Below the pieces are notes generated by a model. That model searched no databases. It had not been told where the DNA came from and was given only the letters and a program-made list of their open reading frames with translations. Both the position numbers and the translations under genes were made by a program. This document shows positions 42,997 through 51,284 of a stretch of 64,000 nt of DNA, in pieces (position 1 is the stretch's first letter; every line of letters starts with the position of its first letter). The DNA lies in contig CALUPL010000006.1 in NCBI GenBank assembly GCA_944322635.1, positions 1 to 64,000 of the forward strand, written 5' to 3'. Source of the DNA: an uncultured Mailhella sp. (lineage in GTDB: Bacteria > Desulfobacterota > Desulfovibrionia > Desulfovibrionales > Desulfovibrionaceae).

Positions 42997-43731
42997 ATGG
43001 CCCAGCGTCCTACCATTCAGAAGCCTACGCCTCTTTCTCAGCCTGCCTTCAAAAAAGGCGCCGATCCCGTCATGGGCGGCGTGAACATTCCCAATTTCAG
43101 TGCCGAAATGCAGGCTGAAGTCAGCCCCGAAGCCGCCCCCTTGTGGAACTTCGTGCTGAACCATGCCTGCAAGATCGCTGCCGGCGTCGTGGTCGTGGTT
43201 GTGGCCATTCTCTCCGTGGCAGGCTGGCAGTGGTACAGGGAGGAACAGACTTCCGACGCGCGCATGGCCCTCGGCCGCATCATATCCATTCAGGATCCGG
43301 CGCGTCGCGTGACCGAGCTGGAAGGATTCCTCAAAAAGGCCCCCTCCTCCGTGCACATTGCCGCCAACCTTGAACTCGCTTCCGCCGCCATGACCACCGG
43401 CGACTGGGACAAGGCCGCCTCTGCCTATGCAGCCGTGGCCGATCAGGACGGCGACACGCCGCTCGCCTTTGCAGCCCGCCTCAACCACGCGCAGGTGCTC
43501 ATGCACAAGGGCGACTTTGCCGCCGCCCGCGACGAATTCAAGACTCTCGCAGCCTCCGCTCCGGCGGACGTGGCTCCCGTGATTCATCAGCAGACGGCCG
43601 AAGCCGCCCTCGCTGCCGGCGACAAGGCCGGCGCCGTAGCCGCCTACGAGGCTGCCGTGGCCGCTCTTCCTCCCACCGATCAGGAATCCGCCGCGTTCTT
43701 CCGTTCCCGCATTGCCTCTCTTAAGAAATAA
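42997..43731 (+). CDS. Membrane-anchored TPR-like protein (YfgM-like)
   Basis: The 244-aa protein has a cytoplasmic N-terminus (MAQRPTIQKPTPLSQPAF...), one membrane segment near residues 60-77 (AAGVVVVVVAILSVAGW), and an Ala-rich helical periplasmic region with TPR-like pairs. Size and layout resemble YfgM/TPR_21 proteins linked to envelope protein folding. TAAGGAG precedes the start. The sigma54-activator-like gene starts 29 bp after it. Confidence 0.7.
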   Translation: MAQRPTIQKPTPLSQPAFKKGADPVMGGVNIPNFSAEMQAEVSPEAAPLWNFVLNHACKIAAGVVVVVVAILSVAGWQWYREEQTSDARMALGRIISIQDPARRVTELEGFLKKAPSSVHIAANLELASAAMTTGDWDKAASAYAAVADQDGDTPLAFAARLNHAQVLMHKGDFAAARDEFKTLAASAPADVAPVIHQQTAEAALAAGDKAGAVAAYEAAVAALPPTDQESAAFFRSRIASLKK

Positions 43732-43760
43732 CGCCGTTTTCCGACAGTCGGAGTGCTTTC

Positions 43761-45350
43761 ATGCTGCATCATTCCAATAACGCCTCCAATCAGGACGTCA
43801 GCCCCTGGCTTGAGACCCTGCGCCTCATTGCCAGCGAAATGGGCCCCAAACGCCCCTTTCAAACCAGTCTGACATCCCTGCTGCGCAAGCTTTCCGAACG
43901 TCACGGCTTTCTGCGTCCGCATCTTGTTCTGTTCGATCCCGAAACCGGCATGCTGCGCCTCAGTCTGGCCGACGCCCAGCCCAAGGCCAATCACGCCAGC
44001 TATGCTCCGGGCGTGGGCGTTACGGGACAGGTGTTCGCCACCGGGCGTTCCGTCATTGTGGAAAAGCTCAAGGGCGATTCCTTGTTCCTCAGCCTGCTCT
44101 TCGAGCGCACCGATGAGGAAATGGAACGGTTGTCCTTCATTTCCGTTCCCATTCTCGCCCCTGCCGGCGACGGACCGCTTTCCGCCCGTGAAGTCATCGG
44201 TACCCTGAACGCCGATACCGAATTCGTCTCCCGCGACGATCTCGAAAAACGCCGTGTGTTCATGGAAGTCGTGGCCGCACTCATTGCCAACGAGGCCGCC
44301 TATCTTCAGGAAGAGCTCAGCCGTCAGCGCCGTCTGCCCGGCCAGATGACCAGAGACATGATGTCTGCCGAAGACTCCAACTCCGCTTCGGCCTTCATTG
44401 CTCAGTCGAAGGTCATGCGCAACATTCTTGAGCAGGCCGCCCACATTGCGCAGGGCCGCGCCCCCGTGCTGCTGTGCGGCGAACCCGGCGTAGGCAAGGA
44501 AAGACTGGCCACGCGCATTCATTCCTTCAGTCCGCGCAGCGACATTCCGCTCGTGGTGTGCCACTGTGCCGCCATGCCTCCGGAACGCCTGCAGATAGAA
44601 CTGTGCGGCTACCAGAAGGGTGCGTTTCTCGGCGCCATGCAGACGCAGAAGGGCCTCTTTGAACAGGCCAACACCGGCACCATTTTCCTTGACGCCGTGG
44701 AAGCCCTTACTCCCGCCGCACAGGAAAGCCTGCTCCGTCTGCTCAAGGAACACACCGTGCTGAGACAGGGCGGCGAAGCCCCCGTGCCCGTGGACGTGCG
44801 CGTTATTGCCGCCACCAGCGCCCAGCTCGATTCTCTGGTGGAACAGGGCCGCTTTTCCGGCGAACTCTACGCCCGCCTCAACGTATGCGCCCTGCACATT
44901 CCGCCTCTGCGCGAACGCCGTGAAGACATAGTGCCTCTGGTGGAACATCTGCTTCTGCGTCACGCCGACTATCATACGGAAAAAATCAAGCGCATCTCCT
45001 ATCCCGCGCTGGAACTTCTCACCCGCTATTTCTGGCCCGGCAATATTTCGGAACTCACAAGCTGCCTTCAGCGCGCCGCGCAGTACTGCGAAGACGGCGT
45101 GATACGCGCGGGCGATCTGCCTCCGTCGCTCCAGACGGCCGAAAGCACCGCCACCGAAGCCGGACTCTCCCTCGGCGATGCCGTCACCCGCTTTGAAAAG
45201 GAACTGCTCGTCGATGCCCTCATCAAGGCCGGAGGCAACATGCTGAAAGCCGCCCGCGATCTCAAGTCGAGCTACCGCATCGTGAACTACAAGGTGAAAA
45301 AGTACGGCATAGACCCGCATCAGTTCGTCTATCGCAACAAGAACATGTAA
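43761..45350 (+). CDS. Sigma54-activator-like regulator (GAF-AAA+-Fis) with altered ATPase motifs
   Basis: The 529-aa protein has a GAF-like sensor region (about 30-180), an AAA+ domain (about 212-450) and a C-terminal Fis-type helix-turn-helix (LIKAGGNMLKAARDLKSSYR). Walker A is GEPGVGKE (240-247). The sigma54-contacting GAFTGA is GAFLGA (287-292), Walker B has Asp311 but Ala312 in place of Glu, and the first Arg of the R-finger segment is Ser (RFSGEL). In active members those residues are needed for ATP hydrolysis and open-complex formation, so this protein may act without classical activator function. The reading frame is intact. A terminator follows. Confidence 0.85.
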   Translation: MLHHSNNASNQDVSPWLETLRLIASEMGPKRPFQTSLTSLLRKLSERHGFLRPHLVLFDPETGMLRLSLADAQPKANHASYAPGVGVTGQVFATGRSVIVEKLKGDSLFLSLLFERTDEEMERLSFISVPILAPAGDGPLSAREVIGTLNADTEFVSRDDLEKRRVFMEVVAALIANEAAYLQEELSRQRRLPGQMTRDMMSAEDSNSASAFIAQSKVMRNILEQAAHIAQGRAPVLLCGEPGVGKERLATRIHSFSPRSDIPLVVCHCAAMPPERLQIELCGYQKGAFLGAMQTQKGLFEQANTGTIFLDAVEALTPAAQESLLRLLKEHTVLRQGGEAPVPVDVRVIAATSAQLDSLVEQGRFSGELYARLNVCALHIPPLRERREDIVPLVEHLLLRHADYHTEKIKRISYPALELLTRYFWPGNISELTSCLQRAAQYCEDGVIRAGDLPPSLQTAESTATEAGLSLGDAVTRFEKELLVDALIKAGGNMLKAARDLKSSYRIVNYKVKKYGIDPHQFVYRNKNM

Positions 45351-45396
45351 AATACGCCGCAATCACTGTGGATTGCAGCGCCTTGAAAAAAAATTG

Positions 45397-45430
45397 AGCG
45401 CCCTGTCGTTTTCGGCAGGGCGCTTTTTTA
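45397..45430 (+). terminator. Terminator of the sigma54-activator-like gene
   Basis: AGCGCCCTG and CAGGGCGCT form a 9-bp stem with a 10-nt loop, followed by six T residues. Confidence 0.88.
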
Positions 45431-46221
45431 TGAAGAAAAACGATGCTGGAAAAGCAAGGGCAGTTCGTGCGGCCGAAACGGCGGCAGTCGTGCAGCCCCC
45501 GCCTGCCCCGACACACAACGGAACCTTCTCGGCAAACAGTCGCCCCACAGCCTTGAACACGGAGCCTGTGTTCGAAGGCAGATGAGCACGCGACGCAACC
45601 CACTGGAAAAACAGAAACGCCCCCAAGGACGGCCCGGACAGCCGACAGGCATCGGCCTCACGGCAGACACGCCGTGGTCTCAGCTTTCCTCCCAGCAAAC
45701 AGACATACGGCTTCGTTGTGCAGGTATCCCGTGAACGCGCCGCCGTGCAGTGCCCCAACAAGGCCACATGCGAAAGATAGGAACGAGTTCCATGAACGCG
45801 CCGTCGTGCCTGCGAACCACGTTCAGCCGGAACGGAACATGCTTTCCCGTCGTAAAAAGTCAAAAAGACAACGCGGCAATCGCCCCACGCACGAAATTTC
45901 TTTCCGCGCCTGAAAAGGCCATGTGAAAAGCGGCCGCTTCTGCCGGAACAAACGAAACGCCGAGGGGTCGGGCCTTACGCACAGTAAAAGCACACCGTCA
46001 TGGGGTCCAATCCGCTGGACATACGCGTCCGTACCTTACACGCAGGCAAAGCACGCCGCCGCGCCCCGGCTTGTCCGGGGAAAAATTCCCTCGGCTCCAC
46101 GGCCCTTTCCTGCACGCAGGCGCATGGGGGCGGCCGCGCCTTTTATTTCGAAAAAACGACGCGATTCATTTGCCGTTTTCGTCAATCCGCCAACATTTGG
46201 AATGACGCCCTGCCCTTCGCA
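45431..46221. other. 790-bp gap without a recognisable gene
   Basis: Open frames exist on both strands, but none has a good ribosome site or a familiar product. A short direct repeat (GAACGCGCCG, then CGTGC nearby) occurs near 45732 and 45793. No RNA gene was recognised. Confidence 0.4.
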
Positions 46222-46446
46222 CTACTGAAGCAGCGACAGCATTTCCATGCGACGCACGGCGGGCGAGTTCGTCCGGCGGCGGGGCGCTCTACGCACGGCA
46301 AGCGGCGTGTTTTCCAGAGCTTCGGCCTGCTCGGCCAGAGCCTCAAGATTGCTGCACGCAAGGGCAACCAGAGCGGGGCTAAAAGTTTCGACATTCAGAG
46401 AACCCAGAAAGGAACGTACACTGCGGATATCGTCACTCATGGCCAT
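46222..46446 (-). CDS. Small hypothetical protein divergent from the repressor
   Basis: The 74-aa protein (MAMSDDIRSVRSFLGSLNVE...) is helical with a basic C-terminal half. AAGGAG lies 7 nt upstream of the ATG, which supports expression. It is divergent from the S24-type repressor gene with 160 bp of AT-rich DNA between, so it is a natural target of that repressor. No family recognised. Confidence 0.5.
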   Translation of the reverse strand: MAMSDDIRSVRSFLGSLNVETFSPALVALACSNLEALAEQAEALENTPLAVRRAPRRRTNSPAVRRMEMLSLLQ

Positions 46447-46606
46447 AGGAAAGCTCCTTGAAAATTCTCATTGAGTTTTTGTGCTGAACACGACTCCCTT
46501 TTGCCATTTTTATTGATTTTGTCAACTAAAAATTTATATTTTGTATTTTTTAAACTTTTTCAATTTTCAATTGACTTTTTGTTCCATTCTCTTTAAAAAA
46601 TTCGTT
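46447..46606. promoter_or_regulatory. Divergent AT-rich control region of the repressor
   Basis: The 160 bp between the two divergent genes is very AT-rich. It contains the repeated element CAATTTTCAATTGAC and a TTGTCAAC segment, the sort of short symmetric repeats that CI-like repressors bind. Exact operators cannot be fixed by eye. Confidence 0.4.
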
Positions 46607-47368
46607 ATGAACAGCGCAACACCTGAAACACTCGATCGCCTCCTTCAGGGAGCCGGACTTCGGCGCGACAGCCAGCTCGCCGAGCTTCTCGGCGTGTCGC
46701 CTCAGGCCGTGAGTCAGGCCCGCCGCAAGGGGCGCATCCCCGACGGCTGGGTACTGAAAGTGGCCGAAAAGTTCGGCCTTTCCACAGACTGGATTTTCTT
46801 CGGGCGGGAACCTCGTCAAGGCGGCGTGTCTGTCGGCGGCCCGGAAAAGGCCGCTGTTCTGGAAAACGGAAAAGAAGACGAAGCCGCACGCGAACGCCGC
46901 TCCAGAGGCGAGAGCTTTTTCAGCGAAGTAGGAACCGGGCAGGACGCCATAGGTCTGGTCATGGTGCCGCTTGTGGCGGCGCGCCTTGCCGCAGGCAAGG
47001 GCAGTCTGGAAACCGACGGCGACGTGCTTTCCTATTTTTCCTTCCGCCAGGACTGGCTGTGCCGCAAGGGTAATCCGGACACCATGGTGCTCATGAAGGT
47101 ATGCGGCGACAGCATGGAGCCGGACATACGCCACGGCGACATGGTGCTCGTGGATCAGAGCAAGCGGGAAATTTACGGTCATGCCATTTACGCCATGGGC
47201 ATCAACGAGGAAATCTACATAAAGCAGGTGGAAACCCTGCCCGGCGGAAGGCTGGTGCTCCGGAGCCGCAATCCGGAATATTCGCCCATAAGCGTGGATC
47301 TTCACGGCGATCTGGCCGACAGCGTGCGTGTCATCGGCCGCGTCATCTGGTGCTGCCGGGAAATCTAG
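46607..47368 (+). CDS. CI/LexA-type transcriptional repressor with S24 peptidase domain
   Basis: The 253-aa protein has an N-terminal helix-turn-helix of the phage CI type (DSQLAELLGVSPQAVSQARR, 21-40), a linker, and a C-terminal LexA-like S24 domain with CGDSMEPDIRHGDMVLVD (Ser169) and IYIKQVE (Lys206). An Ala129-Gly130 pair in the right place could be the RecA-stimulated self-cleavage site. I chose the start at 46607, where the helix-turn-helix begins. Whether it controls the prophage 20 kb away, another element or host genes is unknown. Confidence 0.82.
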   Translation: MNSATPETLDRLLQGAGLRRDSQLAELLGVSPQAVSQARRKGRIPDGWVLKVAEKFGLSTDWIFFGREPRQGGVSVGGPEKAAVLENGKEDEAARERRSRGESFFSEVGTGQDAIGLVMVPLVAARLAAGKGSLETDGDVLSYFSFRQDWLCRKGNPDTMVLMKVCGDSMEPDIRHGDMVLVDQSKREIYGHAIYAMGINEEIYIKQVETLPGGRLVLRSRNPEYSPISVDLHGDLADSVRVIGRVIWCCREI

Positions 47369-47890
47369 CCCGCCGCGGAGCCTGCACATCATCGCTCGTT
47401 CTGCGCCGAAAAGCGCATGTATCCCACAGGCGCCGCTCCCCCGGGCCAACGCCGCAAAAGTCCGCGCTCCTCTGTTTTCCGGTCTGCCTGAAGCGCAGAA
47501 AAGAATTGCGGCGCAAAGCCCTCTTCCGGAAGTTTGCCTGCCGTACGGCAATAATTCGCGCGGCAACAAGTCGTTTTCCTGTTCATGCCCTCCCCCTGCC
47601 GCACTCAGTGTTCTCACTCCGGCATTGAACTTCCCCGGCGTTTTGCGCGCATATCTTGTTTTCCGGGCAACCGCATCTCCAGCCCACCGAAGGCAGAGGC
47701 GAAAAAAACAACCTGCCGACAGATCGCCCGCAGAACTTCTTTTCTGCCTCTCCAGGCTCTTTCGGCAATGCCCTGCCGAATGGCGTTCTCGTCTGGCTTT
47801 GGATTTGCCCGAATCTGCTCAGTTGCCGCAAATGTTCCAAAACGGCGCGGCATAAACGCGCATTCTTTCCATCCGCCCCGTTTTTCGGGC
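47369..47890. other. Intergenic DNA between the repressor and dnaA, no gene seen
   Basis: About 520 bp between two convergent genes. Frames are open on both strands but lack ribosome sites and recognisable products. Confidence 0.4.
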
Positions 47891-47919
47891 AAAAAAAAAG
47901 CCCCGCGCGGGGGCGGGGC
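47891..47919 (-). terminator. Terminator of dnaA
   Basis: GCCCCGC and GCGGGGC form a 7-bp GC stem with a 6-nt loop, followed on the minus strand by nine T residues, 14 bp after the dnaA stop. Confidence 0.88.
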
Positions 47920-47933
47920 GACAAATCGGAAGG

Positions 47934-49406
47934 CTAGGCCAGCATGGCCGAACGTTCTATCATGGAAACGGTGTGCTCTATCTGGCCGCCGAGGGAAGAA
48001 TGACGGCTCATTTCGCGCTCCACCGCGGTAATGCCCTTGATGACCGTGGAATGCTTGCGGTTGAAGCGTTCGCCTATCTGCTCCAGGGTAAGGTCGGTAT
48101 GCTTGCGCAGAAGGAAGAAAGCCGTGTTGCGGGCCAGAACGAGATTCTGACGACGCGACTTGGAACACAGCTGCGCGGGCGTGAGATCGAAACTGCGGCA
48201 GATGAGTTCCACCACATCCTCAAGGCTGAGGCTGGGGCTGGTGCGCGCCACGTTGCGTATGACCTCGATGGCCATTTCTTCGGTAACCGTGTGACCGGTG
48301 AACTGCGACTGCAGCATGAGGTTGTGCAGGCAGCTTTCCAGAAGGCGCACGTCGCCGGTAATGCGGTCGGCCAGCAGATCGGCCACGCGGGAAGGAAGCA
48401 CCATGCACTGACGCCGGGCCTTTTCCTGAAGAATGTGCAGGCGCGTGTCGCGGTTCGGGCGCTCCATGCTGGCCACGAAACCGGAGCAGAAACGGGAAAC
48501 GAGCTGGGAATCCACGCCTGCAAGATCGCGCGGGGCAAAGGAACTCGTGAGCACCACGCGGCCGCCGTGATCCTGAAGATTCTTGATGGTGGAAAGCAGT
48601 TCTTCCTGCGTGCGGTCCTTGCCGCGCAGGAAATGCACGTCTTCCAGAAGCAGCATGTCCAGCTGACGGAAACGCTCCTTGAACTGGTCGATGGTCTTGT
48701 ACTTCATGGCCTGCACGAACTGCGAGGTGAATTCCTCGGCCGTGAGGTACTCCATGCGTACCTGCCTCTTGTCGGCCTCAAGGCTGAGCGCACGGCCCAC
48801 GGCCTGGGTGAGATGCGTTTTGCCGAGTCCCGCTCCGGCGCACAGAAACACCATGTCCACGGGAGCGTTTGCCTCAAGAATGTTGCTTGCGGCGGCATAG
48901 GCTATCTGATTGCACGGCCCTACCACGAAATCCTCGAAGGAATGCTTCCACCCCTTCATGACGGCAGGATTGAAGGTACGCACGCGGGGCAGCGGCATGG
49001 GCAGATCGAGCTGCTTGTCGGCCATGAGCACGGTGGGCGCCGTGGAGGGTATGGAAGCGGCAAGCTGTTCCAGACTGGCCGGACGGGGCAGTTCCGTCTT
49101 CTTGCGGGAAGAGGCTGCGCGCACGGTCACGCGGGCGCGGCTGCCGAGAAGGGAAGACGCCACCTCCGCAATGGCCTGGGAAAACTGGTCGCGAACCTGT
49201 GCCGCCATGAAGTCGTTCATGGCGGTCAGACGTACTTCCCATTCGCAGACTCCCACCGGTTCAATAAGAAGACCCTGACCGCCGGAGCGGTCGGCGTGAG
49301 ACAGTTTGACCACATCCCCTTTGAGCGGTTCAAGAAAGACCTTGAACTTACCCTCGGGAAGTCGGCTGCGAAGTTCGTTGAGTATAGAAGACCAGATTTC
49401 TTTCAT
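47934..49406 (-). CDS. dnaA: Chromosomal replication initiator DnaA
   Basis: The 490-aa protein has the DnaA layout: a helical N-terminal domain, a linker to about residue 145, an AAA+ domain with AGAGLGKTHL (Walker A, about 190-199; GVGLGKTH in most DnaA) and LLLEDVHF (Walker B, 252-259), and the C-terminal DNA-binding signature FNRKHSTVIKGI. It binds DnaA boxes to open the origin. The Walker B LLEDVH differs from the common LLIDDIQ. No dnaN follows. The 5' flank is AT-rich and contains a perfect DnaA box. Confidence 0.9.
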   Translation of the reverse strand: MKEIWSSILNELRSRLPEGKFKVFLEPLKGDVVKLSHADRSGGQGLLIEPVGVCEWEVRLTAMNDFMAAQVRDQFSQAIAEVASSLLGSRARVTVRAASSRKKTELPRPASLEQLAASIPSTAPTVLMADKQLDLPMPLPRVRTFNPAVMKGWKHSFEDFVVGPCNQIAYAAASNILEANAPVDMVFLCAGAGLGKTHLTQAVGRALSLEADKRQVRMEYLTAEEFTSQFVQAMKYKTIDQFKERFRQLDMLLLEDVHFLRGKDRTQEELLSTIKNLQDHGGRVVLTSSFAPRDLAGVDSQLVSRFCSGFVASMERPNRDTRLHILQEKARRQCMVLPSRVADLLADRITGDVRLLESCLHNLMLQSQFTGHTVTEEMAIEVIRNVARTSPSLSLEDVVELICRSFDLTPAQLCSKSRRQNLVLARNTAFFLLRKHTDLTLEQIGERFNRKHSTVIKGITAVEREMSRHSSLGGQIEHTVSMIERSAMLA

Positions 49407-49720
49407 AACAGAACAGGTTTACAGAAGGGCAAAGGAAAATACCATCGGCACGAATCAAAAAACAGCACTATGCCGCAAGCGTGATATCCACAATGTGCCG
49501 GATGAATAAATCCTTATCATGTTTGAAAAAATTTTCAACCGCCCATTATTCGTCTTTTTCATTAATATATTGATAACACTTGAAATTTTATGCAAAACAA
49601 AAAAATTTCGCTTTCCTTTTTTTTCCTGTTATCCACAATTACCATTCTGTTTTTCTCAAAATTTCTCAAATTTTCTCCATTTTTCCTGTTTTCTGCCTTT
49701 TTTCCCTGCGACCGGCAAGA
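49407..49720. other. Candidate chromosomal origin (oriC)
   Basis: Immediately upstream of dnaA. It contains a perfect DnaA box TTATCCACA at 49629-49637, a one-mismatch box ATATCCACA near 49487, and long AT-rich stretches between about 49500 and 49720 suitable for unwinding. Only one perfect box is visible, which is few for an origin. Confidence 0.4.
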
Positions 49721-50521
49721 GGAATATGCCCCTCCCTCCGATATTGTCCGATTCATTTCGTTTTCCTTTCTTCCGAACCGACTTTGGGGGCGATTTGAAC
49801 AAATTTCGTTCAACCTTCCTGTTTTCCTCTTTTTTCTTTTTATCCCGTCCTGGCGCTGTTGGACGGCGCGCCCCATGCGTTATTTCTCCGGCCCCAAAAC
49901 TTTCTTTGGAAAGAAAAAAAAGCCTGCCCTCCCCCTGAAAAGGGACGGCGAAAAATCCCGGATAATCCCGGTAAGAGCGAATTTCGAAAAAGACGCCGTT
50001 GTCCGCCTTCCGCCACGCTTTCCTTCCGTTCCGGACCAAGAGGCGCCCGCCCGGGCCTTACTTAGCGCCGACAGCACGAAAATGACGCAGAAATTTGTCC
50101 CATGCCGCCCGGAACGGAAACGCCGCTTTCCGCTCCCGCGCGGCAACAAGAGCCGAGCAGACACGGCACGAAATGCCCGCCTTTCCCTCCTCCCTTCCGG
50201 CAGTACCCGGAGGAAAAAGGCCGCAGACACGAAAACGCGGAGGAGAGACAGACTTTTCCGCCTTTCTTCACACGAAAGCTCCAAAGAAACCGATCTTGCA
50301 TCCTCCCCCGTTTCTCAAGCCCCGAACGCACGTTTTCCCCCGCCGTTTGCGCCTTTCCCCCTGCCGTTACCGTTTCGGAGCGCCATTCTCCGGAAAACAT
50401 CCCGAAAAGAACGACACTCCGCCCGGCGCCTATTCCCTTTCCCTCCCCTTCCCCGACTCCCTTCCCGTATTCTCACGACTCTTTTCCCGGCTGTTTTCTC
50501 CGAAAAAACGACTCCGGGGGC
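49721..50521. other. Non-coding spacer upstream of the orp-like operon
   Basis: About 800 bp of GC-rich, pyrimidine-biased sequence with many CCCC and TTTTC runs. Open frames give low-complexity peptides rich in Arg, Pro and Ser and lack ribosome sites. No gene recognised. Confidence 0.4.
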
Positions 50522-50573
50522 TTGACGCGGACTTTTTTTGAATTATGCTCATTTGTGCAAAACATCGTTGCAC
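50522..50573 (+). promoter_or_regulatory. Promoter and operator of the orp-like operon
   Basis: TTGACG (50522-50527), a 16-nt spacer and TATGCT (50544-50549) form a sigma70-type promoter. Just downstream, GTGCAA (50555-50560) and TTGCAC (50568-50573) are perfect inverted half-sites separated by 7 bp, at the expected transcription start. The DUF134 protein encoded first in the operon is a candidate binder. Confidence 0.55.
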
Positions 50574-50596
50574 GTCAAGATTATAAGGAAGGAACC

Positions 50597-51274
50597 ATGC
50601 CCCGTCCCAGACACTGCCGTTATGTGAGCTCCGCGCCGTCGGTCACGTATTTCAAGCCCCGCGGAATACCGCTTCGGGAGCTTCAGGAAGCGTGTCTGTG
50701 CGTGGACGAGCTGGAGGCCCTGCGTCTGGCGGATGCAGAAGGGCTTACGGCACAGGAGGCCGCTCAGCACATGCGGGTATCGCGACACACCTTCGGCCGC
50801 ACGCTGGCCTCGGCCCGGCGAACGGTGGCGCTGGCGCTCACGCAGGGCATGGCGCTGCGCATTGAAGGCGGCACCTATGCCGTGGTTTCGGACAACACCT
50901 ACGAGAACAAGGAGCACACCATGCAGAAGATAGCAATTTCGAGCGAAGGCCCCACTCTTGACGACACCGTTGATCCGCGTTTCGGACGCGCCGGCGGTTT
51001 CGTGGTGGTGACTCTTCCCGAAAAGAGCGTGGAATACATAGACAACGGAGCCTCGCAGACCATGAGTATGGGCGCGGGCATAGAAACGGCCGAGCGCATG
51101 GCGCGCGCGGGCGTGGACGTGGTGATCAGCGGCTATGTGGGTCCCAAGGCCTTTGAGGCTCTCAAGGCGGCGGGCATCAAGATCTGCCAGGACGTGGAAG
51201 GCGTCACCGTGCGCGAGGCCGTGGAACGCTTTGAACGGGGCGAACTGCCCTTTGCCGAAGCTTCCAACAAGTAG
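50597..51274 (+). CDS. DUF134 DNA-binding domain fused to a NifX/ORP-like domain
   Basis: The 225-aa protein begins MPRPRHCRYVSSAPSVTYFK, the DUF134 start, with a helix-turn-helix (LTAQEAAQHMRVSRHTFGRT) to about residue 95. A dinitrogenase iron-molybdenum cofactor (NifX/NifB-like) domain follows from residue 109 (MQKIAISSEG). Such proteins accompany metal-cluster proteins. The Met at 109 has its own AAGGAG at proper spacing, so a separate NifX-only product may also be made. It is first in a five-gene run with an inverted-repeat operator upstream. Confidence 0.85.
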   Translation: MPRPRHCRYVSSAPSVTYFKPRGIPLRELQEACLCVDELEALRLADAEGLTAQEAAQHMRVSRHTFGRTLASARRTVALALTQGMALRIEGGTYAVVSDNTYENKEHTMQKIAISSEGPTLDDTVDPRFGRAGGFVVVTLPEKSVEYIDNGASQTMSMGAGIETAERMARAGVDVVISGYVGPKAFEALKAAGIKICQDVEGVTVREAVERFERGELPFAEASNK

Positions 51275-51284
51275 CGGAGGAGTC

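Noticed and set aside
42366..43118. A 250-aa protein made of repeated 70-residue units
   Set aside because: The frame is open only because the 210-bp repeat is a multiple of three; it has no ribosome site and overlaps the start of the real TPR-like gene in another frame.
46607..47368. The repressor of the 7-27 kb prophage
   Set aside because: It is 20 kb away across many housekeeping genes and no shared operator was found; there is no evidence to link them.
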